From Bacillus methanolicus (GTDB taxonomy: Bacteria; Bacillota; Bacilli; Bacillales; Cytobacillaceae), in the NCBI RefSeq assembly GCF_008764295.1, contig NZ_VTQX01000020.1, positions 1 through 59,456 of the forward strand: DNA of 59,456 nt. The letters are read 5' to 3'. Positions 51,584 through 59,456 of this stretch are shown here, piece by piece (positions within the stretch are counted from its first letter, which is position 1; the number at the start of each line of letters is the position of its first letter). The position numbers and the translations under genes were made by a program. Below the pieces are notes generated by a model. It was not told the DNA's origin and ran no database searches. It saw only the letters and a program-made list of their open reading frames with translations.

Positions 51584-53695
51584 TTAATTCGAGTCAACTG
51601 TTTGGCTCTTCTTTTCTTCACGTTCTTTTTTTAGCTTAAAATAGGCATCTAGAGCATCTCTTCCAATTTTGAGATTCGCTTGATGACCATTTTTGCCTGT
51701 GTAGGCCCAAGGAACGATGACCGCAATCGCCACCTCAGGGTTATTATAAGGCGCGTAGCCAACGAAGCTTAAATTAATAACAGCAGGTGGCTCTTTATAG
51801 TTTTTTCGCTGAGGTCCATCGTAAAAAGCTTGCGCAGTACCAGTTTTACCAGCTGGCAAATATTCAGCGTCTGCAAAATAACTACTCGCAGTACCAGATG
51901 TTACGACTTGACGAAACCCTTTTTGCACGGTTTCCATCCACCCTGATTGTAAATCTAATCGGTTTAAAATCTGGGGCTGAATTTCTTCAAATAGTGGACC
52001 GAGCTTATTATCCCCATCCATTACAGGTTCACGAATTTCTTTCACTACATGGGCCTGAACACGATTTCCGCCATTGGCAATTGTTGACACATATTGGGCC
52101 AATTGCATCGGTGTATACGTGTCATACTGTCCAATCGATAGATCTAACAGGAGACCCGGTATGGTGCCTTCTCCTTTAAAGCCAATTTGTTCGTTAGGAA
52201 GATCAATCCCTGTTCTTGTACCCAAGCCGAACTGGCTAAAAGAATGCCTCATTGTATCAAATGCTGTTGGATTGATATTTAACGGCTGGTCGTATCGGTA
52301 CGTTGCTCCCGCCATCCGAATGGCAGTGTGGAACATATAAACGTTAGAAGAGACTCGTAACGCACCAACTGGATCGAGCGTTCCTAAATTATTACTATAC
52401 GAACCTTTTGGCTGCGTACCTTTAATTTTTACTGGTGTATCATGGATGTACGTATTTGTATTAATCGCACCCGTTTGAAGTCCGGTTATGATCGTCGCAC
52501 CTTTAACGGTCGAGCCGACATTGTAGGATGTCGTAATCGTACCGGCAGCAAAATCCTGCATTTCCATTTTTCCTGTTTCTTCATTTTTGACAAGCTGTTT
52601 GCCCGCCATTGTTAACACTTCTCCAGTATTAGGATCCATCATCACAACAAAAGCCCGATCAAGAAAACCAGTATTCCCTAGTTGTTTCGCACTTTTAAGA
52701 TGCTTCTCTATAATTTTCTCCGTTTCTAGCTGCAAATCCATATCTAGTGCTAAAACGAGATCCTTCCCTCTTTGCCCTTCTGAGATCACTTCTTTCCTCA
52801 ACGTGTTTCCCGCTTTGTCGGTAATGTTTTTCACCTTTGATTTTTGTCCATGCAAAACATCTTCGTACTGTAACTCTAAATAACTTTTGCCTACGCGATC
52901 ATTACGACTGTAATCTCTTGCTAAAAAATATTCCAATTGTTCTTTCGGAATTCCTTCATTTGTAGTTGTAACACCACCAAGAATGGTGCGCAATGTTTTA
53001 TCAAATGTATAAGTTCTTTCCCAATCTGTCGTCGTATCGACCCCAGGTAAATATTGAAGATTTTCACTCACAATCGCAAATTCCTCATCCGTTACTCCTT
53101 CATTTTTAACAATTTGTGGAGTTAAAGCATACCCACTACTAAAAATTACATAAATTCCTATTATTTCAAGATCCTGTTCAGTGAGCTCAGCCAAATCTTC
53201 TTCAGTAATTCGTTCGAGCTTTAAGTCATATATTTTTTTATCATATTCTTTCTGCTCTAACTCATCTTTTAACTTCTTTCGTTCTTTCTCAGGAACTTTT
53301 TCATCACCACGCTCAGGGTTTTTCATCAACCAATAATCCTTTTTGTCACGCTCTTGCACTTTTTTGGGCTCAAAATCAATCAACAAAGCGAGCCTTTCTG
53401 CAACCTCGAGCATCTCTTTAGAACTTACACCATAATTCGTATATGTAATAGCGTTCTTTGGTGTATTATCAACAATAATTTCGCCATTTCGATCAAACAT
53501 TCTGCCACGGGGAACAGGTTGGCTAACGATCACATCCTCAGTACTCTCGACCTTTCTTTTATAGTCCTCTCCATGTACAATTTGCACGACGCCTAATCGG
53601 AGTACCAAAAGGGAAAACATAGCAAAAACAGCAAAAAATAAAATATTGACCCGAAAAGGGATATTGGACTTTTTCTTCTTTTTCTCTGGATACAT
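51584..53695 (-). CDS. Class B penicillin-binding protein (PBP2A/PbpH type transpeptidase)
   Basis: A 703-aa membrane-anchored transpeptidase for sidewall (elongation) peptidoglycan. A basic N-terminus and one transmembrane helix (about residues 15-38) lead to the PBP dimerisation domain (VPRGRMFDRNG, GVTTTNEGIPKEQLE, YSRNDRVGKSYLE). The transpeptidase domain carries all three active-site motifs: STVK (in YNVGSTVKGAT), SSN (in VSSNVYMF), and KTG (in PAGKTGTAQ). A Lys/Glu-rich tail ends the protein. Length fits B. subtilis PbpA (716) and PbpH (704), which I cannot tell apart here. The ATG follows AGAGGAGGG. Confidence 0.93.
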   Translation of the reverse strand: MYPEKKKKKSNIPFRVNILFFAVFAMFSLLVLRLGVVQIVHGEDYKRKVESTEDVIVSQPVPRGRMFDRNGEIIVDNTPKNAITYTNYGVSSKEMLEVAERLALLIDFEPKKVQERDKKDYWLMKNPERGDEKVPEKERKKLKDELEQKEYDKKIYDLKLERITEEDLAELTEQDLEIIGIYVIFSSGYALTPQIVKNEGVTDEEFAIVSENLQYLPGVDTTTDWERTYTFDKTLRTILGGVTTTNEGIPKEQLEYFLARDYSRNDRVGKSYLELQYEDVLHGQKSKVKNITDKAGNTLRKEVISEGQRGKDLVLALDMDLQLETEKIIEKHLKSAKQLGNTGFLDRAFVVMMDPNTGEVLTMAGKQLVKNEETGKMEMQDFAAGTITTSYNVGSTVKGATIITGLQTGAINTNTYIHDTPVKIKGTQPKGSYSNNLGTLDPVGALRVSSNVYMFHTAIRMAGATYRYDQPLNINPTAFDTMRHSFSQFGLGTRTGIDLPNEQIGFKGEGTIPGLLLDLSIGQYDTYTPMQLAQYVSTIANGGNRVQAHVVKEIREPVMDGDNKLGPLFEEIQPQILNRLDLQSGWMETVQKGFRQVVTSGTASSYFADAEYLPAGKTGTAQAFYDGPQRKNYKEPPAVINLSFVGYAPYNNPEVAIAVIVPWAYTGKNGHQANLKIGRDALDAYFKLKKEREEKKSQTVDSN

Positions 53696-54001
53696 ATTTA
53701 CCCTCCTCTCTCATAATTATTCTCTATATTAGACTCTTAAATTATGGAAAAAGTTTCTTGTTTTCGAGCATTTTTTTAGTTTGTCGGACTTTATTCAGCC
53801 GATGTTCATCATTCATGTATAGTTGTGATAACATTAACGTATTAGCATTTGTTAAATGTCAGTACTGATTTTGGCTCAATTCCTTTGAAACCTTCGTTTC
53901 AGACCAATTGAACCAAATAAACCATTTCTTCAAAAATATGAAAATTCTTTCTTTCGTACTATAATAGTTTTAAAAATTTATAAAAGAATGGTGAGATTTT
54001 A
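53696..54001. other. Intergenic region between the PBP and pxpB genes
   Basis: About 305 AT-rich bases. A plus-strand TATAAT (53960-53965) fits a pxpB promoter with a weak -35 (TATGAA, 53937-53942). Nothing else is recognisable. Confidence 0.45.
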
Positions 54002-54688
54002 ATGAACTTTCAGCTCTATCCAATGGGAGACCATGCGCTCTTGCTGGAATTTGGAAAAGTTATTGACTCAGAAATCCATCAGCAAATTCAAAAAGTAACC
54101 AATGTTCTCGATCATTCACCGCCTTCGTGGATGATTGAATATATTCCAGCTTTTACGACGGTCACAATCATTTATAAACCAACAGAAATCCTATATAAGG
54201 ATGCCTGTCTAGAACTTAACAAGATCGTCTTAAATATTGAAGAGCACAACGAAATCAATCAGCACATCGTCCCTATTCCTGTCTGTTATGGAGACGAATT
54301 TGGTCCAGATCTAGAGTTTGTTGCCGACGTTAATAATTTGACTAAAGAAGAAGTGATGAACATCCACGCAAATGGTAACTATTTAGTTTATATGATTGGT
54401 TTTTCTCCTGGATTTCCCTATATTGGAGGAATGTCAGAAAGAATAGCAGCGCCTAGAAAGAAATCGCCTCGGTTAAATATTGCAGCCGGCTCAGTTGGCA
54501 TTGCTGGTAAACAAACAGGAATTTATTCAATCGATTCACCAGGAGGTTGGCAAATCATCGGTCGCACTCCACTACGTTTATTTCAAATTGACAAACAAAA
54601 ACCAGCTTTTTTAAAAGCAGGTGACAAAATTAAATTTATTCCTATTTCGCGAGATGAATATCATGAATGGGTGAATGGACAATGTTGA
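54002..54688 (+). CDS. pxpB: 5-Oxoprolinase subunit PxpB (KipI family)
   Basis: Part of PxpABC, which cleaves 5-oxoproline (pyroglutamate) to glutamate with ATP. A 228-aa KipI-type carboxyltransferase-like domain with MGDHALLLEFG, EYIPAFTTVTI, and the hallmark GFSPGFPYIGGM (about residue 138) followed by GSVGIAGKQTGIYSIDSPGGW. The same protein also acts as the kinase-A inhibitor KipI in B. subtilis. The ATG follows GGTGAGATTTTA. First gene of pxpBCA. Confidence 0.92.
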   Translation: MNFQLYPMGDHALLLEFGKVIDSEIHQQIQKVTNVLDHSPPSWMIEYIPAFTTVTIIYKPTEILYKDACLELNKIVLNIEEHNEINQHIVPIPVCYGDEFGPDLEFVADVNNLTKEEVMNIHANGNYLVYMIGFSPGFPYIGGMSERIAAPRKKSPRLNIAAGSVGIAGKQTGIYSIDSPGGWQIIGRTPLRLFQIDKQKPAFLKAGDKIKFIPISRDEYHEWVNGQC

Positions 54689-55656
54689 CAGTACTTAAAC
54701 GCGGATTCTTTACTACTGTTCAAGACCAAGGGAGATATGGATATCAAAAAGATGGTGTTGTAGTAAGTGGAGTATTGGACGATTATGCCCACCGCATCGC
54801 TAATTATTTAGTAGGAAACTGCGAGAACAGTCCCACTTTGGAAATAACATTAAACGGGCCGCAGCTTCAATTTCATATAGACGCGATCATAGCGATTTGT
54901 GGAGGCAATCTTTCACCATCTATCAATGGAAGACCTCTACCGATGTGGAAAAGTATTCTCATAAAAAAAGATACCGTCATTTCGTTTGGCAAATGTCTTG
55001 CTGGTGCTCGAAGCTATCTTGCAGTTAGCGGCGGCTTCCACGTGCCCAAAGTGATGAAAAGTGCCTCCACATATGTTCGTGGAAAATTTGGCGGTGTAGA
55101 CGGAAGAACATTACAGTTGAATGACAAGCTTACCTTTGGTCCTATTAGGAAACTAAATAAACGAATTTTTGAAAAGTTGACTGAAAGCACGGTTGCAAAC
55201 TGGTCAGTCCCCTATCAATGTATTTACTCCAATAAACTAATCCGTGTCATGAAAGGACGACAATATGAGAAATTCACGGATATAAGTAGAACGAATTTTT
55301 TTAAATCCCCATACACGATAACAACAGAATCAGATCGAATGGGCTATCGCCTAAAAGGAATACCACTAGCATTGCAAAGAGATGAAGAAATGTTGTCAGA
55401 AGCCGTCACATTTGGAACGATTCAAATTACAACAGATGGGCAGCCGATTATTCTTCTTGCTGACCGGCAAACGACAGGAGGTTATCCAAAGATCGCACAG
55501 GTTGCGTCTGTCGATTTCCCTTCTCTTGCACAAATGAAACCAGGCGATCGTATTGATTTTGAATTCATAACAATTGAAAAAGCGCAACAACTTTTGAGAC
55601 AAAGAGAACGATATTTACAACTAATGAAAACAGGAATTTGCCTCAAATACAGCTAA
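54682..55656 (+). CDS. pxpC: 5-Oxoprolinase subunit PxpC (KipA family)
   Basis: A 324-aa carboxyltransferase-domain partner of PxpB. LTVLKRGFFTTVQDQGRYGY at the N-terminus, DYAHRIANYLVGNCENSPTLE, and GGYPKIAQVASVDFPSLAQMKPGD in the C-terminal half are family features. The ATG at 54682 overlaps the pxpB stop (7 bases), so they are coupled; an ATG at 54667 is less likely. B. subtilis KipA is the equivalent. Confidence 0.92.
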   Translation: MLTVLKRGFFTTVQDQGRYGYQKDGVVVSGVLDDYAHRIANYLVGNCENSPTLEITLNGPQLQFHIDAIIAICGGNLSPSINGRPLPMWKSILIKKDTVISFGKCLAGARSYLAVSGGFHVPKVMKSASTYVRGKFGGVDGRTLQLNDKLTFGPIRKLNKRIFEKLTESTVANWSVPYQCIYSNKLIRVMKGRQYEKFTDISRTNFFKSPYTITTESDRMGYRLKGIPLALQRDEEMLSEAVTFGTIQITTDGQPIILLADRQTTGGYPKIAQVASVDFPSLAQMKPGDRIDFEFITIEKAQQLLRQRERYLQLMKTGICLKYS

Positions 55657-55670
55657 GGAGGAAAATAGCC

Positions 55671-56435
55671 ATGTATACCATTGATCTGAACTGTGATATT
55701 GGAGAAGGTTATGGTCATTATAAGTTTGGAAACGATGCAGAAATCATGAACTATGTGACGAGCGTAAATATCGCTTGCGGTTTTCATGGGGGTGACCCTA
55801 GAATTATGCGAGAAACCGTACTCCTAGCCATTGATAAAAATATAGCCATCGGTGCCCACCCTGGTCTTCCCGATCTTAATGGGTTTGGTCGCAGAGAAAT
55901 CAATATCAACCCCGAAGAAGCATATGATTTAGTAGTCTATCAAATTGGCGCCTTACAAGCCTTTGTTACCGCAGAGGGAGGAGTAATGCAGCATGTCAAG
56001 CCGCACGGTGCACTTTATAATATGGCTGCAAAAAATAAACCATTAGCTGAAGCCATTGCAAAAGCAATTTATAAAGTCAATGACGAACTAATTCTTTTCG
56101 GACTTGCGGGCAGCGCCCTCATTGAGGCAGGGAAAAAATTTGGTTTGCAAACAGCTGCAGAAGCTTTTTCTGATCGCACATATATGTGCGACGGCTCATT
56201 AGCTTCACGATACGTAGTAAATAGTGTCCTAAGTGACAAAGAAGCAGTAGCAAAACAAGCGATCCGTATCGTAAAGGAAGGAAAAATAAAATCTAACGAA
56301 GGTCTTGATATCGATATAAAAGCAGATACCATTTGCCTTCACGGAGATGGAGAAAACGCCTTAGCAATAGCAAGGGAAATTTCCGTTAGTTTAGTAGAAA
56401 ACGGAATTACGATAAGTAACTTTTTACAAAAATGA
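55671..56435 (+). CDS. pxpA: 5-Oxoprolinase subunit PxpA (LamB/YcsF family)
   Basis: A 254-aa catalytic-type subunit of the 5-oxoprolinase. Begins IDLNCDIGEGYGHYKFGND, then VNIACGFHGGDPRIM and GAHPGLPDLNGFGRR (metal/substrate loops), QHVKPHGALYN, and CLHGDGENALAIA. The ATG at 55671 follows TAAGGAGGAAAA; the upstream codon at 55638 is inside pxpC. Last of pxpBCA. Confidence 0.94.
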   Translation: MYTIDLNCDIGEGYGHYKFGNDAEIMNYVTSVNIACGFHGGDPRIMRETVLLAIDKNIAIGAHPGLPDLNGFGRREININPEEAYDLVVYQIGALQAFVTAEGGVMQHVKPHGALYNMAAKNKPLAEAIAKAIYKVNDELILFGLAGSALIEAGKKFGLQTAAEAFSDRTYMCDGSLASRYVVNSVLSDKEAVAKQAIRIVKEGKIKSNEGLDIDIKADTICLHGDGENALAIAREISVSLVENGITISNFLQK

Positions 56436-56591
56436 AAATAGCAAAAAATGAACCCCTTCTTCATGAGTATACCGGGACGGTTTTCCTCTCAAGGTAAAGA
56501 TATGATTTTAAACAGGCAGGTATACTTTTGAAGGAGTTCATTCAATCGTTCACACTAATAAACAAAGTGCTTCATGGGAAAGGGAATAAGC

Positions 56592-57839
56592 TCATTCCCT
56601 AATTTGTCCACTTCCATAAATAAAATACTTGCTTGATGTTAACGCTTCGAGTCCCATCGGGCCTCGGGCGTGCAATTTTTGCGTACTGATTCCAATTTCT
56701 GCACCATAGCCAAACTCAAAACCATCAGTGAATCTAGTTGAAGCATTATGATAAACTGCTGCTGCATCAACCTGCATTAGAAAGGCCTCAGCATTTTCAT
56801 TTGTTTCTGTTACAATTGTCTCCGAATGTTTTGTCCCATATCGGTTAATATGTTCAATTGCTTCATGAACATTTTCCACAACTTTCACGCTAAGCTTAAG
56901 AGCTAAAAACTCCGTCCCCCAATCTTCCTCTGTTGCTCGTTTAGCTCTCCTATAAGACTGAACGACTTTTTGATCGCCATAAATCTCCACTTCATGGTTT
57001 GTTAACGTGGCAAGTAGCTTCAAGCCGTATTGTTGAAACCATTTTTCATGAATCAGCACCGTCTCAATCGCATTGCACACAGAAGGGCGCTGTGTTTTTG
57101 CATTAATAACAATGCTTTCAGCCATTTCATAAATCCCCGACTCATCAATATAGACATGACAATTTCCTGCACCCGTTTCTAAAACAGGCACAGTAGATTC
57201 ACGGACTACCGTTTCGATTAAGTTTTTTCCGCCTCGGGGAATAAGGACATCCAAGTACTCATTTAAAGTAAATAATTGTTTCGCTGTCTCACGACTTGTA
57301 TCCTCAATAAGCTGTACAGCATCAAGTGGAATCGCAGTTTCTTCGAGGGCTTGATGAATCACCTGCACAAGTGCTTTATTTGAATAATAAGCTGAAGAGC
57401 TACCTCTTAAAACAACTGCATTTCCTGTTTTTATCGACAAGGTCGCAGCATCAACCGTCACATTAGGACGTGCCTCATAAATCATGCCAATCACTCCAAT
57501 TGGGACGCGCTTTTTCTTAATCAATAAACCATTTTCTTTGTTGATTGTTTCTAAATTTTCTCCAATTGGATCCGTTAGCTTGACCAACAGTTCAATCGCA
57601 TTTGCCATATCGTCAATTCGCTTAGCATTCAGCATGATCCGATCTAGAATATTATCTGACAGTCCTTTCATTTTTCCAGCTTGTAAATCTTTATCATTTT
57701 CTGCAAGGAGATGGTCTGTTTCCGATCTTAATTTATTAGCAATTTTCTGCAAAGCTTTATTTTTTTCCTCCGTTGTGACCCCTACTAGCTGATGACTTGC
57801 TACTTTAGCCTTCTCACCTTTAAAAATGACCTCACTCAT
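56592..57839 (-). CDS. proA: Gamma-glutamyl phosphate reductase
   Basis: Reduces gamma-glutamyl phosphate to glutamate-5-semialdehyde with NADPH in proline synthesis; cytosolic. A 415-aa aldehyde-dehydrogenase-fold protein, the same length as B. subtilis Pro[21 protein letters not shown] and [15 protein letters not shown] (cofactor region); catalytic Cys in [15 protein letters not shown] (about residue 270). The ATG at 57839 overlaps the end of proB (8 bases) and has GGGAGAG upstream; the frame from 57914 is entirely within proB. Confidence 0.96.
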   Translation of the reverse strand: MSEVIFKGEKAKVASHQLVGVTTEEKNKALQKIANKLRSETDHLLAENDKDLQAGKMKGLSDNILDRIMLNAKRIDDMANAIELLVKLTDPIGENLETINKENGLLIKKKRVPIGVIGMIYEARPNVTVDAATLSIKTGNAVVLRGSSSAYYSNKALVQVIHQALEETAIPLDAVQLIEDTSRETAKQLFTLNEYLDVLIPRGGKNLIETVVRESTVPVLETGAGNCHVYIDESGIYEMAESIVINAKTQRPSVCNAIETVLIHEKWFQQYGLKLLATLTNHEVEIYGDQKVVQSYRRAKRATEEDWGTEFLALKLSVKVVENVHEAIEHINRYGTKHSETIVTETNENAEAFLMQVDAAAVYHNASTRFTDGFEFGYGAEIGISTQKLHARGPMGLEALTSSKYFIYGSGQIRE

Positions 57840-58956
57840 GTTCATCTCTCCCTTCATATATTTGCACCCATTGATCCCGATGGATAACCTCATTAGTGAT
57901 GTAAACTTTTTCAAATTTGAGTTCTTCTCGCCCTTTCCCCATTAGCTTCCGGATTTCATCGGATGAGTATAAAACCTCTCCTTTTCCTAATAAACCGCTT
58001 CTTCCGTAGACCTCAACAACATTTCCTTTATCAAATACTCCATCAACCCCATAAATTCCTGCTGGCAGTAAGCTACTCCCTTGTGACAACAAAGCTTTTT
58101 CAGCACCTTGATCAATAAATAACTTCCCAGCTATCGGTGAATGTAGGGAAATCCATTGCTTATTATTCTTGACGGAGGAGAGCATTTCGGTTCCGATATA
58201 AGTTCCATCTCCAAATCCAGTAAGAATTCGCAATAATTTGTCTTCACCATTCCCTAAACCAATGAATACCTTCACCCCTAAAGAAATGGCTGTTTTTGCA
58301 GCCAATAGCTTCGATTTCATGCCCCCTGTTCCAACATTTGAGCCCGTCCCCTTTGCTGCCTCCATCATTTCTTCCGATACATCCTCTAAAAAATCAAAAC
58401 GTTTTGCATTATAATCATCACGTGGATCACGATCATATAACCCATTAATATCAGTCAAAATGATCAGCTGGTCAGCATGAAGCATTCCACTTACAAGTGC
58501 AGAAAGCATATCATTATCTCCAAAAGTTAATTCTTCAACCGAGACGGTATCATTTTCATTAATAATTGGAAGAACCCCGCGTGCCAACAGCTCAGAGATA
58601 GTTGAATAAGCATTGCGATAACGATCCTTTTTGGAAAAATCGTTTCTCGTTAACAAAATCTGTGCTGGAGTAATTCCAAAAGGAGCAAGCTCTTTTGCAT
58701 AAGTTTGTATTAATAAACTTTGTCCCACGGCTGCAGCTGCTTGTTTCCCTTTTAACTTAACCGGTCTTACAGGATAGCCAAGCTTCTTGAAGCCAGCTGC
58801 AACTGCACCAGAAGATACGAGAATAATCTCATGTCCTGCCCGCCTAGCCGAAACAATTGCCTTTACATGGTCTTTAAGCTTTCCTTCCGCGATCTCCCCG
58901 TTTGCATTCGTTAACGAACTACTACCAATTTTAACGACAATTCGTTTTTTATCCAT
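57832..58956 (-). CDS. proB: Glutamate 5-kinase
   Basis: Phosphorylates glutamate at the gamma carboxylate, the first and feedback-inhibited step of proline synthesis. A 374-aa amino-acid-kinase-fold protein: [11 protein letters not shown] (phosphate loop), [30 protein letters not shown], and [12 protein letters not shown], then [15 protein letters not shown]. The C-terminal PUA domain (from about 280) has [20 protein letters not shown]. The ATG follows AAAGGAG at a rather long 12 bases. It begins the proBA operon behind a proline T-box. Confidence 0.95.
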   Translation of the reverse strand: MDKKRIVVKIGSSSLTNANGEIAEGKLKDHVKAIVSARRAGHEIILVSSGAVAAGFKKLGYPVRPVKLKGKQAAAAVGQSLLIQTYAKELAPFGITPAQILLTRNDFSKKDRYRNAYSTISELLARGVLPIINENDTVSVEELTFGDNDMLSALVSGMLHADQLIILTDINGLYDRDPRDDYNAKRFDFLEDVSEEMMEAAKGTGSNVGTGGMKSKLLAAKTAISLGVKVFIGLGNGEDKLLRILTGFGDGTYIGTEMLSSVKNNKQWISLHSPIAGKLFIDQGAEKALLSQGSSLLPAGIYGVDGVFDKGNVVEVYGRSGLLGKGEVLYSSDEIRKLMGKGREELKFEKVYITNEVIHRDQWVQIYEGRDEHE

Positions 58957-58984
58957 ATGCTGTTGCTTCTCCTTTAACTAAAAG

Positions 58985-59030
58985 TCAAAAAACCCTTTCC
59001 GTCCTATAAAAATAAGGACGAAAAGGGTTT
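58985..59030 (-). terminator. T-box-controlled terminator of proBA
   Basis: AAACCCTTTCCGTCC (58990-59004) pairs with GGACGAAAAGGGTTT (59016-59030). On the minus strand it is followed by TTTTTTGAC. Confidence 0.93.
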
Positions 59031-59230
59031 AGCTTTCCGTGGTACCACCTTGGTTGAATGCTTTTTAAACAACATTCCACTTTACCCCAATAACGCTGAG
59101 AAAACGCCTATGTTTGCATAGGACTCTGAGGGTAGGTTCCACAAGGCTTTCGTGATGGGATCTCTCAGCTCATAAACCCCAATCTCTGACACTTCCACAC
59201 GATGCGTACTAGTCCCTCATAAACGTTCAA
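58985..59230 (-). promoter_or_regulatory. T-box leader, proline specificity
   Basis: Minus-strand leader of proBA. Stem I carries the specifier codon CCT (59134-59136 on the plus-strand numbering) in GGAACCTACC, which reads tRNA-Pro. The T-box core AAGGTGGTACCACGG (59037-59051) is the antiterminator strand, and the terminator above is its alternative. Uncharged tRNA-Pro should open proBA. Confidence 0.93.
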
Positions 59231-59241
59231 TATTTTTATAT

Positions 59242-59270
59242 ATTATGCCCAGTAAGCGATTAGTTGTCAA
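59242..59270 (-). promoter_or_regulatory. Predicted sigma-A promoter of the proBA T-box operon
   Basis: Minus strand TTGACA (59265-59270), 17-base spacer, CATAAT (59242-59247). The remaining 59271-59456 shows nothing recognisable. Confidence 0.8.
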
Positions 59271-59456
59271 GAGAATTTTGCTTTGAAAGTATCGTGTGTC
59301 GAGAGAACCCTCATCCACAACACAACTATTGCCGAATTCATCATGAACAGTAGAAACGATGAATCAACTCTTTTCACCCATCTCAGCTTCTTAAATTGAA
59401 GCATTAGGAACCATTACAAATGAAGCAGAATATCGCACCACCATTCATTCGGATCA

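Noticed and set aside
1..59456. CRISPR array, prophage, insertion sequence or defence island
   Set aside because: No regular spaced direct repeats, transposase, integrase, phage structural or known defence gene was seen; apart from the features listed, the region is ordinary chromosomal sequence.

Overview
This 59.5 kb window reads as a chromosomal segment of a low-GC, endospore-forming member of the Bacillaceae. The evidence is the gene content: a CwlJ-type spore-cortex hydrolase, an alpha/beta-type small acid-soluble spore protein, a complete GerA-family germinant receptor operon, two T-box leaders, a SAM-I riboswitch, a CIRCE operator, an FbpB-type peptide, and many products whose lengths and motifs match Bacillus subtilis families (YclM, YlmA, YogA, YdgJ/YdgH, MtnU/MtnE, CwlJ, PxpBCA, ProBA). 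I cannot fix the genus. No rRNA, tRNA, CRISPR array, transposase, integrase or phage module was seen. Most of the window is ordinary core and housekeeping sequence.

Layout. 0-10 kb: a YclM-type aspartokinase, an MFS exporter, a lone YlmA-like ABC ATPase, a YogA-like quinone oxidoreductase, a MerR-HTH/coiled-coil protein with a Trp-rich tail, a CoA-transferase facing a TetR regulator, and two small genes (a secreted orphan and an IDEAL-domain protein). 10-20 kb: a stand-alone leucine T-box/leuA unit, acetoacetyl-CoA synthetase facing a Ktr gating subunit, a stress-type SDR, an FbpB-like peptide, an AGCS amino-acid symporter, and htpG with a perfect CIRCE element. 20-32 kb: a metallo-beta-lactamase/helix-hairpin-helix lipoprotein with a DUF3006 partner, a five-gene TetR-controlled operon carrying two different ABC exporters, a GldA-like dehydrogenase, and the metNPQ methionine importer under a SAM-I riboswitch. 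32-46 kb: mtnU and mtnE (methionine salvage) divergently arranged, a phosphodiesterase/MFS pair, cwlJ, a LysN-like aminotransferase, a MarR-MMPL exporter operon, aroK-pssA, and zupT. 46-54 kb: the spore block (gerKA-KC-KD-KB, an FNT channel, a SASP, and a class B penicillin-binding protein). 54-59 kb: pxpBCA (5-oxoproline to glutamate) and the proline T-box/proBA operon (glutamate to proline).

How it works together. Amino-acid supply is a clear theme. Leucine and proline synthesis are each controlled by a T-box with a matching specifier codon (CUC and CCU). Methionine uptake is controlled by SAM, and the MtnU/MtnE salvage steps lie beside the importer. 5-Oxoprolinase and ProBA sit side by side around glutamate. 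A second theme is membrane export and stress response. Many genes use TTG or GTG starts, and several true starts lie inside the longest open frame; these were set from Shine-Dalgarno spacing. The items most worth a second look are the CIRCE operator on htpG, the self-contained TetR/dual-ABC operon with its promoter-operator, the coupled phosphodiesterase/MFS pair, the MBL-HhH lipoprotein/DUF3006 pair, the MerR/coiled-coil/Trp-tail protein, and a GC-rich unexplained patch at 20.2-20.3 kb. I found no convincing wholly new defence or mobile system.
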